From assembly GCA_036491115.1 (NCBI GenBank), contig DASXCQ010000093.1, positions 25,459 through 89,458 of the forward strand: DNA of 64,000 nt, written 5' to 3'. The position numbers were made by a program, and so were the translations under genes. Positions within the stretch are counted from its first letter, which is position 1. The number at the start of each line of letters is the position of its first letter. Positions 34,469 to 42,842 of the stretch are shown one piece after another. Origin of the DNA: DATEPR01 sp036491115 (GTDB lineage Bacteria > Actinomycetota > Actinomycetes > Mycobacteriales > Pseudonocardiaceae). Under the pieces are notes generated by a model. It worked only from the letters and a program-made list of their open reading frames with translations. It searched no databases and was not told where the DNA came from.

Positions 34469-35707
34469 ATGGATGACGCACGCCATGCGATGCCGGCCGT
34501 GCCGCTGCCAGAGCGTTTCGAGCCGCGCGAGCTACTCGGCCGGGGCGCGATGGCGGATGTCTACGCCGCGCACGACAGGACGCTGGACCGAACCGTCGCC
34601 GTGAAGGTGTTCCGGATCGACCCGGACGCGGTGACCCGCATGCGGTTCCAGGACGAGGCGCGGGCCCTGGCCCGGCTGTCCCATCCGGGACTGGTCGCCG
34701 TCTACGACGTGAACACCCAGGAGGCCCGGCCTTATCTGGTGATGCGCCTGGTGCACGGGCAGAGCCTGCAGACCCGGCTGCTCGGTGGCCGGCTGCCGCC
34801 GGACGAGGTGTCGCGGATCGGCGCGACGCTGGCCGGTGCGCTCGCCCACGTGCACGCCATGGGCGTGGTGCACCGAGACGTCAAGCCCTCCAACATTCTG
34901 CTGGACGAGGACGACTCGCCGCTGCTCGGTGACTTCGGCATCGCGCTGCTCACCGGGTCGACCCGGCTGACCCGGACCGATGAGATCATCGGCACGCCCG
35001 CCTATCTGGCGCCGGAGCAGGTGCTGGGCGGCGAGGTCGGCCCGCCGGTCGACGTGTACGCGCTGGGTCTGGTGCTGCTGGAGTGCCTGACCGGCGAGAT
35101 CGAGTACTTCGGCGGCAGCGAGGTGGAGATCGCGCTGGCCCGGTTGCACCGGTCGCCGCGCATCCCGTCCGACCTGCCCTTCGACCTGGCCGGCATGATC
35201 GCGGCGATGACCGCGCAGAACCCGAATGAGCGGCCCAGCGCGGCCGCGGTGGCCCGGCATCTGAGCGGCGCGGAGGATCTGACCGAGCCGATCGGCCTGG
35301 CCACCTCGCGCCTGCCCGCCGGGGTACCGGTCGGGGGAGCCGGCAGCCGGTCCACCCGGTCGGGTGTGTGGCGGCCGATCGCGGTGGTCGCCGCGGCGGC
35401 CGCGGCACTGGCCGCCGGGTTGACACTGGCGCTGGGCGGCCCCTCGCCCACGTCCGGCGTACAGAACCCCGGTGTGGCGGACAACTTCCCGAACACTCCC
35501 CCGCCCTCCAGCACCACGACCACGACGGCACCGCCGACCACGACGACCGACCCGTCGGTCGTGGCACGGCACGGTGGCCCCGGCAACGGTGGTGGCGGTG
35601 GTGGTGGCGACGGTCGGGGCCCCGGCGGTCCCGGTGACCACGGTGGCGGCCACGGCGGTGGTGGGGACAGTGGCGGCGGTCACGGCGGCGGTGGCGGCGG
35701 GAACTGA
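34469..35707 (+). CDS. membrane-anchored Ser/Thr protein kinase with Gly/His-rich tail
   Basis: A 412-residue PknB-type kinase. Kinase domain about residues 15-265: glycine loop LLGRGAMADVY, catalytic Lys in V-A-V-K-V-F, catalytic loop VVHRDVKPSN, DFG, and G-T-P-A-Y-L-A-P-E-Q. A transmembrane helix follows (about 305-325, V-V-A-A-A-A-A-A-L-A-A-G-L-T-L-A-L), then a Thr/Pro-rich stretch and a final 45 residues almost wholly Gly/His/Asp. ATG 34469 is chosen because AGGAGG (34455-34460) sits eight bases upstream; the GTG at 34460 overlaps that site. No PASTA or other sensor domain is present. The His-rich external tail could bind metal ions (inference). It overlaps the convergent permease by 28 bases. 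Confidence 0.9.
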   Translation: MDDARHAMPAVPLPERFEPRELLGRGAMADVYAAHDRTLDRTVAVKVFRIDPDAVTRMRFQDEARALARLSHPGLVAVYDVNTQEARPYLVMRLVHGQSLQTRLLGGRLPPDEVSRIGATLAGALAHVHAMGVVHRDVKPSNILLDEDDSPLLGDFGIALLTGSTRLTRTDEIIGTPAYLAPEQVLGGEVGPPVDVYALGLVLLECLTGEIEYFGGSEVEIALARLHRSPRIPSDLPFDLAGMIAAMTAQNPNERPSAAAVARHLSGAEDLTEPIGLATSRLPAGVPVGGAGSRSTRSGVWRPIAVVAAAAAALAAGLTLALGGPSPTSGVQNPGVADNFPNTPPPSSTTTTTAPPTTTTDPSVVARHGGPGNGGGGGGGDGRGPGGPGDHGGGHGGGGDSGGGHGGGGGGN

Positions 35708-36921
35708 CGCCGCACCAGGTACGCCATGATCCCGACCGCCACCACGACCAGTCCGGACAGCACGGCACTCACCGGCAGCGAGAACGCCAACACGAGGCAC
35801 CCGGCCAGACCGGCTGCCGGCAGGATTCGCTGCCGCCAGGCCCGGTCCAGCGTCCACGCCGACGCGTTGGCCACCGAGTAGTAGAGCAGCACACCGAACG
35901 ACGAGAACCCGATCGCCGCGCGCACGTCCGCCGTGGCGGCGACCACCGCGACCACGACGCCGACGGCGAATTCCGCGTGGTGCGGCACCTCGAACCGGGG
36001 ATGCACGGCGGCGAGCGTGCCGGGCAGGTGGCGGTCGCGGGCCATGGCCAGCGTCGTGCGGGACACACCGAGGATCAGCGCGAGCAGCGACCCGAGCGCC
36101 GCGACAGCGGCACCGACGGTGACCACCGGCACCAGCCCGGGCAGCCCGGCCGCCCGTACCGCGTCGGCCAGTGGTGCCGATGACGCGGCCAGCCGGACCG
36201 GACCGAGCACGGCCAGCACGGCGACCGCGACGACGGCGTAGGCGACGAACGTGATGCCGAGCGCGATCGGGATGGCCAACGGGATCGTCCGCTCCGGGTC
36301 GCGCACTTCCTCGCCCAGCGTGGCGATGCGCGCGTACCCAGCGAATGCGAAGAACAGCAGACCGGCGGCCTGGAGCACGCCGAGGGCTGTGGTGTGCGGG
36401 ACAAGTCGTCCGCCGGCGCCGACTCCGCTGCCTACGCTCACCGCCACCACCACGACGAGCACGGCCAGCACGACGGCGACGATCGCCCTGGTCAGCCACG
36501 CGGCTTTGTGGACGCCGACGTAGTTCACCGCGGTCAGCGCCAGTACGGCCAGCACCGCGATCAGGTGGGCCCGCGCGGGCCACACGTACTCGCCGACGGT
36601 CAACGCCATCGCGGCGCAGGATGCGGTCTTGCCGATCACGAACGACCAGCCGGCCAGGTAGCCCCAGAACCGGCCGAGCCGTTCGCGGCCGTAGACGTAG
36701 GTGCCGCCGGACTCCGGGTAGCGGGCGGCCAGGCGGGCCGAGGAGGTGGCGTTGCAGTACGCCACGAGGGCTGCGACCGCGAGCGCGACGAGCAGCCCCG
36801 ATCCGGCAGCGGCCGTCGCCGGCCCGAACGAGGCGAAGATGCCGGCACCGATCATGGCACCCAGCCCGATGACGACCGCGTCGCCCAGCCCCAGCCGGCG
36901 CGCCAACCGCCCCGACGTCAC
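35680..36921 (-). CDS. APC-family amino-acid permease
   Basis: A 413-residue cytoplasmic-membrane transporter with about 12 hydrophobic segments. The first helix contains V-I-G-L-G-A-M-I-G-A-G-I-F, the amino acid-polyamine-organocation signature, followed by R-Y-P-E-S-G-G-T-Y-V-Y-G. It probably imports an amino acid; the substrate cannot be assigned. The last residues are a run of prolines encoded on the strand opposite the kinase's Gly-rich tail. Confidence 0.88.
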   Translation of the reverse strand: MTSGRLARRLGLGDAVVIGLGAMIGAGIFASFGPATAAAGSGLLVALAVAALVAYCNATSSARLAARYPESGGTYVYGRERLGRFWGYLAGWSFVIGKTASCAAMALTVGEYVWPARAHLIAVLAVLALTAVNYVGVHKAAWLTRAIVAVVLAVLVVVVAVSVGSGVGAGGRLVPHTTALGVLQAAGLLFFAFAGYARIATLGEEVRDPERTIPLAIPIALGITFVAYAVVAVAVLAVLGPVRLAASSAPLADAVRAAGLPGLVPVVTVGAAVAALGSLLALILGVSRTTLAMARDRHLPGTLAAVHPRFEVPHHAEFAVGVVVAVVAATADVRAAIGFSSFGVLLYYSVANASAWTLDRAWRQRILPAAGLAGCLVLAFSLPVSAVLSGLVVVAVGIMAYLVRRQFPPPPPP

Positions 36922-36973
36922 CAGCCCGCCCTCGCGTCGGATGCGGATCCCGGCCGTTCGGGCGTCACACCGG

Positions 36974-37855
36974 TTACCTCTTGCGCCCGACGCCGCCGAT
37001 GATCCGGGACTGCGAGCCGTGGTCGAACCGGCTCCTGCCGTCCGGATGCCAGTCCGGCGCCCACACCAGACCCGGCTCCACCAGGTCGAAGTCGCCGAAG
37101 AACCGGCCGAACTCGTCGCGGGTGCGCAACTGGCCCGGATTCGTGGTCCGCTCGTAGAACTCCTCCAGCTGGCGGAGCGCGGCGGCTTCCTCCTCGTCGC
37201 TGGGGTTCTCGTCGGACATCTGGCTGAGCACCAGCAGGCTGCCGGCCGGCAGTTTCCGCCGGTAGAAGGCGAGCGCCTCGTCCGGGTTGGCCTCGTCCTT
37301 GATGAAGTGCAGGACGGCGGACAGCAGCAGCACGATGGGCCGCTCGGTGTCGATCACGCCGGTCTCGCCGACCTGCTGCCACAGGTTCAGCGGGTCGAGC
37401 ATGTCGGCGTAGACGGCGCGGTGCCGCCGGGCGTCGGCCAGGTCGTCGAGCAGCGTCTCGGCGTGCGCGAACGCGATGGGCTCGTTGTCGATGTAGACGA
37501 CGTGCGAGTCGTGTTCGGTCCGGGCGGCGTCGGCGATCTCGTGCACGCTGCCTGCGGTGGGCAGGCCGGAGCCGATGTCCACGAACTGGGTGTAGCCCAG
37601 TTCGGCCGCATAGCGCACCACTCGGCCCATGAACAGCCGGCATTCGGTGGCGTAATCGCCGATTTTCGGAATACGGGACCGCAGCGTCTCGGCAAACTGC
37701 CGGTCAATGGCGAAGTTGTGTTCGCCGCCGATGAAGTAGTCGTAGATCCGGGCGGCCGACGGCCGGTCGATGCTGTTGGCCAGCTTGGCCTTGCGTGCCG
37801 CCACATCCGTGGGGTCGAACACCATCGACTCGCCGGATGACTGCTCTGTGTTCAC
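36974..37855 (-). CDS. SAM-dependent methyltransferase (DUF574-like)
   Basis: A 293-residue protein of the actinomycete-expanded DUF574/Methyltransf_19 family. The N-terminus has S-I-D-R-P-S-A-A-R-I-Y-D-Y-F-I-G-G-E-H-N-F (family signature), and the SAM-binding segment is F-V-D-I-G-S-G-L-P-T. GTG 37855 follows GGGAG at a good distance. The methyl acceptor is unknown. Members often sit near regulators or natural-product genes; here the neighbours are a permease and uppP. Confidence 0.85.
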   Translation of the reverse strand: MNTEQSSGESMVFDPTDVAARKAKLANSIDRPSAARIYDYFIGGEHNFAIDRQFAETLRSRIPKIGDYATECRLFMGRVVRYAAELGYTQFVDIGSGLPTAGSVHEIADAARTEHDSHVVYIDNEPIAFAHAETLLDDLADARRHRAVYADMLDPLNLWQQVGETGVIDTERPIVLLLSAVLHFIKDEANPDEALAFYRRKLPAGSLLVLSQMSDENPSDEEEAAALRQLEEFYERTTNPGQLRTRDEFGRFFGDFDLVEPGLVWAPDWHPDGRSRFDHGSQSRIIGGVGRKR

Positions 37856-37908
37856 CGATACTCCCGCGCGAAGTGCCGTGTCGTGCGAACAGCAGCGTAT
37901 CCCTGCGC

Positions 37909-38799
37909 TCAACCGAGCGTCAGCCAGATGAGTGCTGCCGTGCCGGCAACGACACAGTAGATCGCGAACGGGGTCAGTGTCCTGGTTCGGAACCAACGGG
38001 TGAGAAATCGAACGGCCAGATATGCCGTCACGAACGACGCGACGCTGCCGGCCAGCACCTGCCCGTGGATACCGACGCCGAGCGGGCCGAACAGGTCCGG
38101 GATCTTCAACACGCCCGCCGCCAGGATCACCGGCGTGGCGAGGAGGAAGGCGAACCGGGCAGCATCCTCATGGGACAGTCCGCGGAGCAGCCCGGCCACC
38201 ATCGTGACCCCCGAACGGCTGATACCGGCGAGTAGCGCGAGGACCTGGGCCGAGCCGATCAGGGTCGCGGTGCCCACCGAGAGTTCGGCCAGCCGGGTGT
38301 CCGGATCGGTGGCCGCGCCCGGTCCCGACCCCGCGGTGACCTCGGCGCGCCGCCGCAGGCGTTCGCCGGCGAACAGGATGACGCCGTTGGCGATCAGGAA
38401 CGACGCCGCCGGCACGGGCCTGCCCAGGGTGGTACGGAAGACGTGCTCCAGCAGCAGTCCGGCCAGCCCGACCGGGATCGTGGCGACGACGATCAGCCAG
38501 GCCAGCCGTTCGGCGTTGGTCCGCACCCGCCGGTACCGGATCGAGGTGACCAGGCCGCCGATGATCCGGACCCAGTCCCGCCAGAAGAACACCAGCAGGG
38601 CGAGTGCCGTCGCGACGTGCAGGCCGACGATGAACGCCAGGTACGGCGACTCCGGCCGGGACACGTCCAGGTCGACCGCCCACCGCCCGCCGATGATCGC
38701 CGGGAGCAGCACCGAGTGCCCGAGGCTGGACACCGGGAACAGCTCGCTGACCCCCTGGAGGGCACCGATCACGATCGCTTCGACGTAGGTGAGGCTCAC
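37909..38799 (-). CDS. uppP: undecaprenyl-diphosphatase
   Basis: A 296-residue integral membrane phosphatase (UppP/BacA) that recycles undecaprenyl pyrophosphate for peptidoglycan and confers bacitracin tolerance. Both family motifs are visible: G-V-S-E-L-F-P-V-S-S-L-G-H-S near residue 15-28 and G-I-S-R-S-G-V-T near 175. It starts at GTG 38799. The upstream gene folE ends only 10 bases away, and the palindrome CTACATGCGTGTAG overlaps the folE stop, which suggests separate regulation of uppP. Confidence 0.92.
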   Translation of the reverse strand: MSLTYVEAIVIGALQGVSELFPVSSLGHSVLLPAIIGGRWAVDLDVSRPESPYLAFIVGLHVATALALLVFFWRDWVRIIGGLVTSIRYRRVRTNAERLAWLIVVATIPVGLAGLLLEHVFRTTLGRPVPAASFLIANGVILFAGERLRRRAEVTAGSGPGAATDPDTRLAELSVGTATLIGSAQVLALLAGISRSGVTMVAGLLRGLSHEDAARFAFLLATPVILAAGVLKIPDLFGPLGVGIHGQVLAGSVASFVTAYLAVRFLTRWFRTRTLTPFAIYCVVAGTAALIWLTLG

Positions 38800-38809
38800 C
38801 CGCGAGATG

Positions 38810-38823
38810 CTACATGCGTGTAG
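38810..38823. promoter_or_regulatory. CTACA-N4-TGTAG palindrome upstream of uppP
   Basis: CTACATGCGTGTAG has perfect 5-base arms and a 4-base centre. It ends the folE reading frame and lies 11-24 bases upstream of the uppP start. The same arm-and-spacer pattern recurs at 53911-53926 before another membrane gene. BlaI/CopY-type repressors bind TACA...TGTA dyads, usually with a shorter centre, so the family assignment is only a guess. Confidence 0.5.
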
Positions 38824-39424
38824 AAGTAGTCCGTCGTCCCGCTGTCAGCGCGAAGAACTCCTGCCGCGACCGGGCATCCTCGCGCAGGGAGCCGAGGAGG
38901 GTGGAAGTGGTGGTCGTCGCGCCGGTGGCGTGCACACCACGGAGGGTCATACAGGTGTGCTCGGCTTCGATCACCACCCCCACCCCTTGCGGGTGCAGGT
39001 GCTGGCAGAGCCAGTCGGCGACCTGCTTGGTCAGCCGTTCCTGCACCTGTGGCCGGCAGGCGAAGTGCTCCACGATCCTGGCCAGCTTGGACAGCCCCAG
39101 GATGCGGTCGCCCGGCAGATAGCCGACGTGGGCCACGCCGACGAACGGCAGCAGGTGGTGTTCGCACACCGACCGGACCGGAATGTCGCGGGCGAGGACC
39201 AGTTCGTCGTAGCCCTCGTCGTTGGGGAACGTCGTCAGGTCGAACGGGCGCGGGGTGAACAGCTCCGCGTAGGCCCTGGCCATCCGGGCCGGCGTGCCCT
39301 CCAGGCTCTCGGTGTCCAGCTCGATGCCCAGGGCCCGCAGGAAGTCGCCGGCCGCGGTGGTGGCGGCCTCGATGTCGACCCCGGTGTCGGGCTCGTGGAC
39401 CACCCGCAGGGCGTTGGTACGCAT
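38810..39424 (-). CDS. folE: GTP cyclohydrolase I
   Basis: A 204-residue GTP cyclohydrolase I, which makes 7,8-dihydroneopterin triphosphate for folate or pterin synthesis. Zinc-ligand and catalytic segments are present: S-V-C-E-H-H-L-L-P-F, then G-L-S-K-L-A-R-I-V-E-H-F-A-C-R-P-Q-V-Q-E-R-L-T-K-Q and E-A-E-H-T-C-M. No other folate genes are adjacent, so it may be a second copy or serve a specialised pterin/deazapurine pathway (inference). Confidence 0.93.
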   Translation of the reverse strand: MRTNALRVVHEPDTGVDIEAATTAAGDFLRALGIELDTESLEGTPARMARAYAELFTPRPFDLTTFPNDEGYDELVLARDIPVRSVCEHHLLPFVGVAHVGYLPGDRILGLSKLARIVEHFACRPQVQERLTKQVADWLCQHLHPQGVGVVIEAEHTCMTLRGVHATGATTTTSTLLGSLREDARSRQEFFALTAGRRTTSTRM

Positions 39425-39425
39425 G

Positions 39426-39863
39426 TCAAACCCCCAACGCGGCGAGCAGGACCGTGACGACGGTGACCACCGCCAGCAGGCCGTGACCGCCGACGGCCAC
39501 CACCGGGAAGTGCCGCTCGGCCGGCACGGCGGCCGAGGACGCCGAACTCCCGGCGGGCACCGTGGCGCGCGACTCCCGGTAGGTCGGGATCCACCGGAAC
39601 AGCATGGTGAACCCGAGCACGGCCACCACGGCCAGCAGGACGAACGAGACCCACGCCAGTGCCTGGGTTCGCGCGACCACGTAGACGATCCACAGCACCA
39701 GGCCGACCGCGGCGACCGCGAAGTGGCCGAAGATCAGTGCCGGCGGGAACTTGCTGGTCCTCGGCGCTCGGGCGCCGCCCTTGGCGATCCAGGTGGCCAG
39801 CAGGTAGAAGCCACCCAGTGCGGTGACCAACCAGGCGATGAGCGCCGTGACAACCATGATCAT
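39426..39863 (-). CDS. small membrane protein (DUF2231 partner)
   Basis: About 145 residues with four hydrophobic helices (A-L-I-A-W-L-V-T-A-L-G-G-F-Y-L-L-A-T-W, and three later) and a short hydrophilic Ala/Ser segment before the last helix. The ATG at 39863 forms an ATGA overlap with the upstream gene; ATG 39857 has better Shine-Dalgarno spacing (AAGGGG). I recognise no named family. It is co-transcribed with the DUF2231-like gene and divergent from the Cys-rich regulator. Confidence 0.75.
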   Translation of the reverse strand: MIMVVTALIAWLVTALGGFYLLATWIAKGGARAPRTSKFPPALIFGHFAVAAVGLVLWIVYVVARTQALAWVSFVLLAVVAVLGFTMLFRWIPTYRESRATVPAGSSASSAAVPAERHFPVVAVGGHGLLAVVTVVTVLLAALGV

Positions 39864-40393
39864 GCCCCTTGCTGTGACGTAGCGGGCCGATATCCCTCGG
39901 CCTGAGTGGATTCGGTGGCGACGCGCACGCCGTAGCGGTAGGCGAGCTTGCCGCCCAGGTAGCCGGAGACGCCCAGCGCGACCAGGCTGACCACGGACAG
40001 CACCAGCGGTCCGGCCGCGACGCCGACCGGCCGGCCGTAGTCGGCCTGCCGCCAGAGGAAGTTGCCCACGTAGGCGACCGTGACCAGCAGGTTCAGCGTC
40101 ATGTGGATCAGCCCGGTGCGGAACGCCCTGGTCCCGGTCGGGATGGCCATCAGGTCGAGGAACCCGATCATCGCGGCGGCCAGCGCGCCGACCACGCCGA
40201 CGGCGATCAGCCAGACCGAACCCTGGGACAGGAACCCGGGCGTGCGCACGAACTCGGACGCGATGTCGAACACCAGGCTCGAGACCCACGCCCCGATCGG
40301 CACCGTCACCAGGATCGGATGAAACGGGTGCCCGTACGGGCCGGCCAGTGCCGCACTCACCGGCTCCTTCGCCTGCGTGGCTGGACCGATCAC
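39860..40393 (-). CDS. DUF2231-like membrane protein
   Basis: A 177-residue protein with four membrane helices starting G-H-P-F-H-P-I-L-V-T-V-P-I-G-A-W, the DUF2231 signature (His-Pro motif before the first helix). The helical bundle may bind haem or a quinone in this family, but this is not established. GTG 40393 is preferred since GGGAGG lies five bases upstream. Divergent from a SufR/COG2345-type regulator across 113 bases, which suggests redox- or metal-linked control (inference). Confidence 0.8.
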   Translation of the reverse strand: MIGPATQAKEPVSAALAGPYGHPFHPILVTVPIGAWVSSLVFDIASEFVRTPGFLSQGSVWLIAVGVVGALAAAMIGFLDLMAIPTGTRAFRTGLIHMTLNLLVTVAYVGNFLWRQADYGRPVGVAAGPLVLSVVSLVALGVSGYLGGKLAYRYGVRVATESTQAEGYRPATSQQGA

Positions 40394-40506
40394 CGCTGCC
40401 TCCCGCTCTGGTTTCACTAACAAATCTTGGTCTTATTGACCCGGTACGTCAAGCGCTAGGAACAAGAGAAAGTTCCGACAAGCCGCGTAGGCGATACGCT
40501 GAGAGC
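40394..40506. promoter_or_regulatory. divergent promoter region between the DUF2231 operon and the Cys-rich regulator
   Basis: AT-richer gap with two imperfect dyads: GGTC-TTATT-GACC (40429-40441) and GGAAC-N8-GTTCC (40459-40476). Either could be an operator for the adjacent regulator. Exact promoter elements are not resolved. Confidence 0.4.
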
Positions 40507-41199
40507 ATGGAACCTGCGATCCGAGCGGTCGCGGCGCTGGACGACGACCTGCGCCACGGCATGTACGTGTTCATCCGCGCCGCCCGCCGCCCGGTCACCA
40601 GGGACGAGGCAGCCGCTGAGGTGGGCATCTCGCGAAAGCTGGCCGCGTTCCATCTGGACAAGCTGGTGGACGCCGGGCTGTTGCGGGCCGGCTACGAGTC
40701 GACCGGCGGCCTGCGCAAGGTGGGCCGGGCGCCCAAGGTCTACCAACCGACCGACGGCGACATCGCGGTCACCATCCCGCGGCGCCAGCACGACGTGCTC
40801 GCCGACATCCTGCTGGACGCGGTGCTCACCGAGACACCGGGCGAGACCGCACCCGAGGCCACCATGCGCGTCGCCGCGGCCCGGGGCGAGGAGCTCGGCA
40901 AGGCCGAACGCGACGAGGGTTCGGTCCGGGGCAGGCTGGGTGCGGAACGGGCCCTCACGCTCACCCAGGCGCTGCTGGCCAAGCACGGTTTCGAGCCGAC
41001 CAGGGAGACCCCGACCTGCGTGCGGCTGCGCAACTGCCCGTTCCACCCGATGGCGGCCAAGGCACCGGAACTGGTGTGCGGCGTCAACCAGCGGTTCGTC
41101 AGCGGTGTGCTGGCCGGTCTGCGGGCCACCAGCATCGAGGCGACACTCGCCCCGCGCACCGGTGAGTGCTGCGTGGAACTCAACCCGGCCGACCGCTGA
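40507..41199 (+). CDS. SufR/COG2345-like winged-helix regulator with four or more Cys
   Basis: A 230-residue regulator. The N-terminal winged helix (TRDEAAAEVGISRKLAAFHL, about residues 35-54) is followed by a dimerisation region and a C-terminal cysteine-rich patch: T-C-V-R-L-R-N-C-P-F-H, then V-C-G-V and E-C-C-V. In SufR-type proteins such C-terminal cysteines hold an Fe-S cluster that controls DNA binding. The N-terminus D-D-D-L-R-H-G-M-Y matches this group. It is divergent from two membrane protein genes that it probably controls. Confidence 0.82.
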   Translation: MEPAIRAVAALDDDLRHGMYVFIRAARRPVTRDEAAAEVGISRKLAAFHLDKLVDAGLLRAGYESTGGLRKVGRAPKVYQPTDGDIAVTIPRRQHDVLADILLDAVLTETPGETAPEATMRVAAARGEELGKAERDEGSVRGRLGAERALTLTQALLAKHGFEPTRETPTCVRLRNCPFHPMAAKAPELVCGVNQRFVSGVLAGLRATSIEATLAPRTGECCVELNPADR

Positions 41200-41331
41200 T
41201 CACGGTTGGGTGACACCTGGGCGATCGGCCGTGTGACGTGCGAGTCGTTGCCGCGATGTGCCCACGCCTGATGCCGGATACGGACTAGTTTGGCCTCCAG
41301 ACACTCATACGGAGGAGAGAGGTCAACACCG

Positions 41332-41571
41332 ATGGACGGTGACCCGGAGGCCCTCGGCCGCACCGGTGTTCTCACCGTCGCCACACGCGGGCCGGAGGGT
41401 CCCGGAGAAGTCCTGGTCAAGATTCGCGGCGGCTCGGAGAGCTTCCTGGCGTGGTCGGAGGAGCCACTGCCGAAGGGCACCGCGGTGTTGGTCATCGAGT
41501 ACCGGGGAGCCCGAACGGTCAGCGTCGTCAGGTGGTCAGAACCCTCCGCCGCGATCGGGTTTCCTGACTGA
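41332..41571 (+). CDS. small NfeD-like OB-fold protein
   Basis: A 79-residue protein resembling the soluble C-terminal OB domain of NfeD (G-R-T-G-V-L-T-V ... G-P-G-E-V-L-V-K-I ... P-K-G-T-A-V-L-V-I-E-Y-R-G-A-R-T-V-S-V-V) without the membrane part. ATG 41332 follows AGAGG nine bases upstream. It sits 10 bases before an SPFH/flotillin gene, the usual NfeD partner, and is likely to work with it at membrane microdomains. Confidence 0.75.
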   Translation: MDGDPEALGRTGVLTVATRGPEGPGEVLVKIRGGSESFLAWSEEPLPKGTAVLVIEYRGARTVSVVRWSEPSAAIGFPD

Positions 41572-41580
41572 CTGGGAGAA

Positions 41581-42735
41581 ATGATGTTCGGGTACCACGT
41601 GCCAGCGCCAGACCAGGCGATGTTGATCTCCGGTGGCCGGATCGGCCACCACGGCACTCCGTTCCGGGTGGTGACCGGCCACGGCGCCTTCGCCCTGCCG
41701 ATCTTGCGCAGGGTGCGCTACCTGACGCTCGCCATGAACGAGGCCGAGGTGGCCGAGGCATGCGTGACGCGGCAGGGCATCGCGCTCAACGTGCGGGCCG
41801 TGATCGCGTTCAAGGTGGGCAACGACGACGAGAGCATCGTCAACGCCGCGCAGCGGTTCCTGTCCGACCAGGACCAGATGTCGGTGCTGACCGGCCGCAT
41901 CTTCTCCGGTCACCTGCGGTCCATCGTCGGCTCGATGACGGTCGAGGAGATCGTCACCGAGCGGCAGAAGCTGGCCACCGAGGTGTTGGACGGCTCCAAG
42001 GAGGAGATGGCCAAGATCGGCCTGGCCGTCGACTCGCTGCAGATCCAGTCCATCGACGACATGAAGCTCGGCTACATCGCCGCGATGGCCGCACCGCACA
42101 ACGCCGCGATCCAGCAGCGGGCGCAGGTCGCGCAGGCGCAGGCCAACCAGCTCGCCGCCGAGGCGGAGCAGCAGTCGCAGCGCGCGCAGGCCGAGTACGC
42201 CCGGCAGACGTCGATCGTGCAGGCGCAGTACAAGGCGGAGGTGGACCGGGCCCAGGCGTCCGCGGCCCAGGCCGGACCGCTGGCCCAGGCGCAGGCCCAG
42301 CGGGAGGTCCTGTCGATGCAGACCGAGTTGGCCCAGCGCAACGCGGAACTGCGGCAGCAGCAGCTGGTCGCCGAGATCGTCCGGCCGGCCGAGGCCGAGG
42401 CCGAGAAGGTGCGCATCCTGGCCGAGGCGGAAGCCCAGCGGATGCGCATCCAGGCCGAGGCCGCCGCGTCCAACGACAAGGTGGCGCTGGACCAGATGAT
42501 CATCTCGCAGCTGCCCAACATCGTGCGCGAGGCGTCGCGCGGGCTGGCCGGAGCGAACGTGAACATCCTGAACGGCTCGGACGGGCTGAGCGAGATCGCC
42601 GCCGGCCTTGTCGGCCAGGGACTGTCCATTCTCGACTCGGTGAAGAAGGGCATGAACAACAACATCAAGCCCACGTCCGAGCAGGACGACACCGACACCG
42701 ACACCGGTGACGCCCGTCGGCAACTGGAGCGGTGA
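41581..42735 (+). CDS. SPFH/Band 7 (flotillin-like) protein
   Basis: A 384-residue flotillin-like protein. The N-terminal SPFH domain spans about residues 20-190 (R-V-R-Y-L-T-L-A-M-N-E-A-E-V ... V-E-E-I-V-T-E-R-Q-K-L). A long Ala/Gln/Glu-rich coiled coil follows (about 185-320), then a glycine-rich C-terminal cap. Flotillins scaffold lipid domains. ATG 41584 is also possible, since GGGAG lies only two bases before 41581. It forms a pair with the NfeD-like gene and ends at a strong hairpin. Confidence 0.88.
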   Translation: MMFGYHVPAPDQAMLISGGRIGHHGTPFRVVTGHGAFALPILRRVRYLTLAMNEAEVAEACVTRQGIALNVRAVIAFKVGNDDESIVNAAQRFLSDQDQMSVLTGRIFSGHLRSIVGSMTVEEIVTERQKLATEVLDGSKEEMAKIGLAVDSLQIQSIDDMKLGYIAAMAAPHNAAIQQRAQVAQAQANQLAAEAEQQSQRAQAEYARQTSIVQAQYKAEVDRAQASAAQAGPLAQAQAQREVLSMQTELAQRNAELRQQQLVAEIVRPAEAEAEKVRILAEAEAQRMRIQAEAAASNDKVALDQMIISQLPNIVREASRGLAGANVNILNGSDGLSEIAAGLVGQGLSILDSVKKGMNNNIKPTSEQDDTDTDTGDARRQLER

Positions 42736-42751
42736 CCGGGTACGCATGACC

Positions 42752-42780
42752 AACGCCGGGCGCGATCCGCGCCCGGCGTT
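42752..42780 (+). terminator. hairpin terminator after the SPFH gene
   Basis: Perfect 13-bp stem AACGCCGGGCGCG (42752-42764) and CGCGCCCGGCGTT (42768-42780) with the loop ATC, 17 bases after the SPFH stop at 42735. It is the strongest hairpin seen in the window. Confidence 0.85.
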
Positions 42781-42799
42781 CGCCGTGTGGTGGATGCCG

Positions 42800-42835
42800 A
42801 GCCGGGGTGGGTCGGGGGGAGTCGCCACCCCGGCT
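42800..42835 (-). terminator. hairpin terminator after the amidohydrolase gene
   Basis: Perfect 11-bp stem AGCCGGGGTGG (42800-42810) and CCACCCCGGCT (42825-42835) around a 14-base loop, eight bases beyond the leftward amidohydrolase stop at 42843. With the previous hairpin it insulates two convergent units. Confidence 0.75.
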
Positions 42836-42842
42836 CGGCTGG

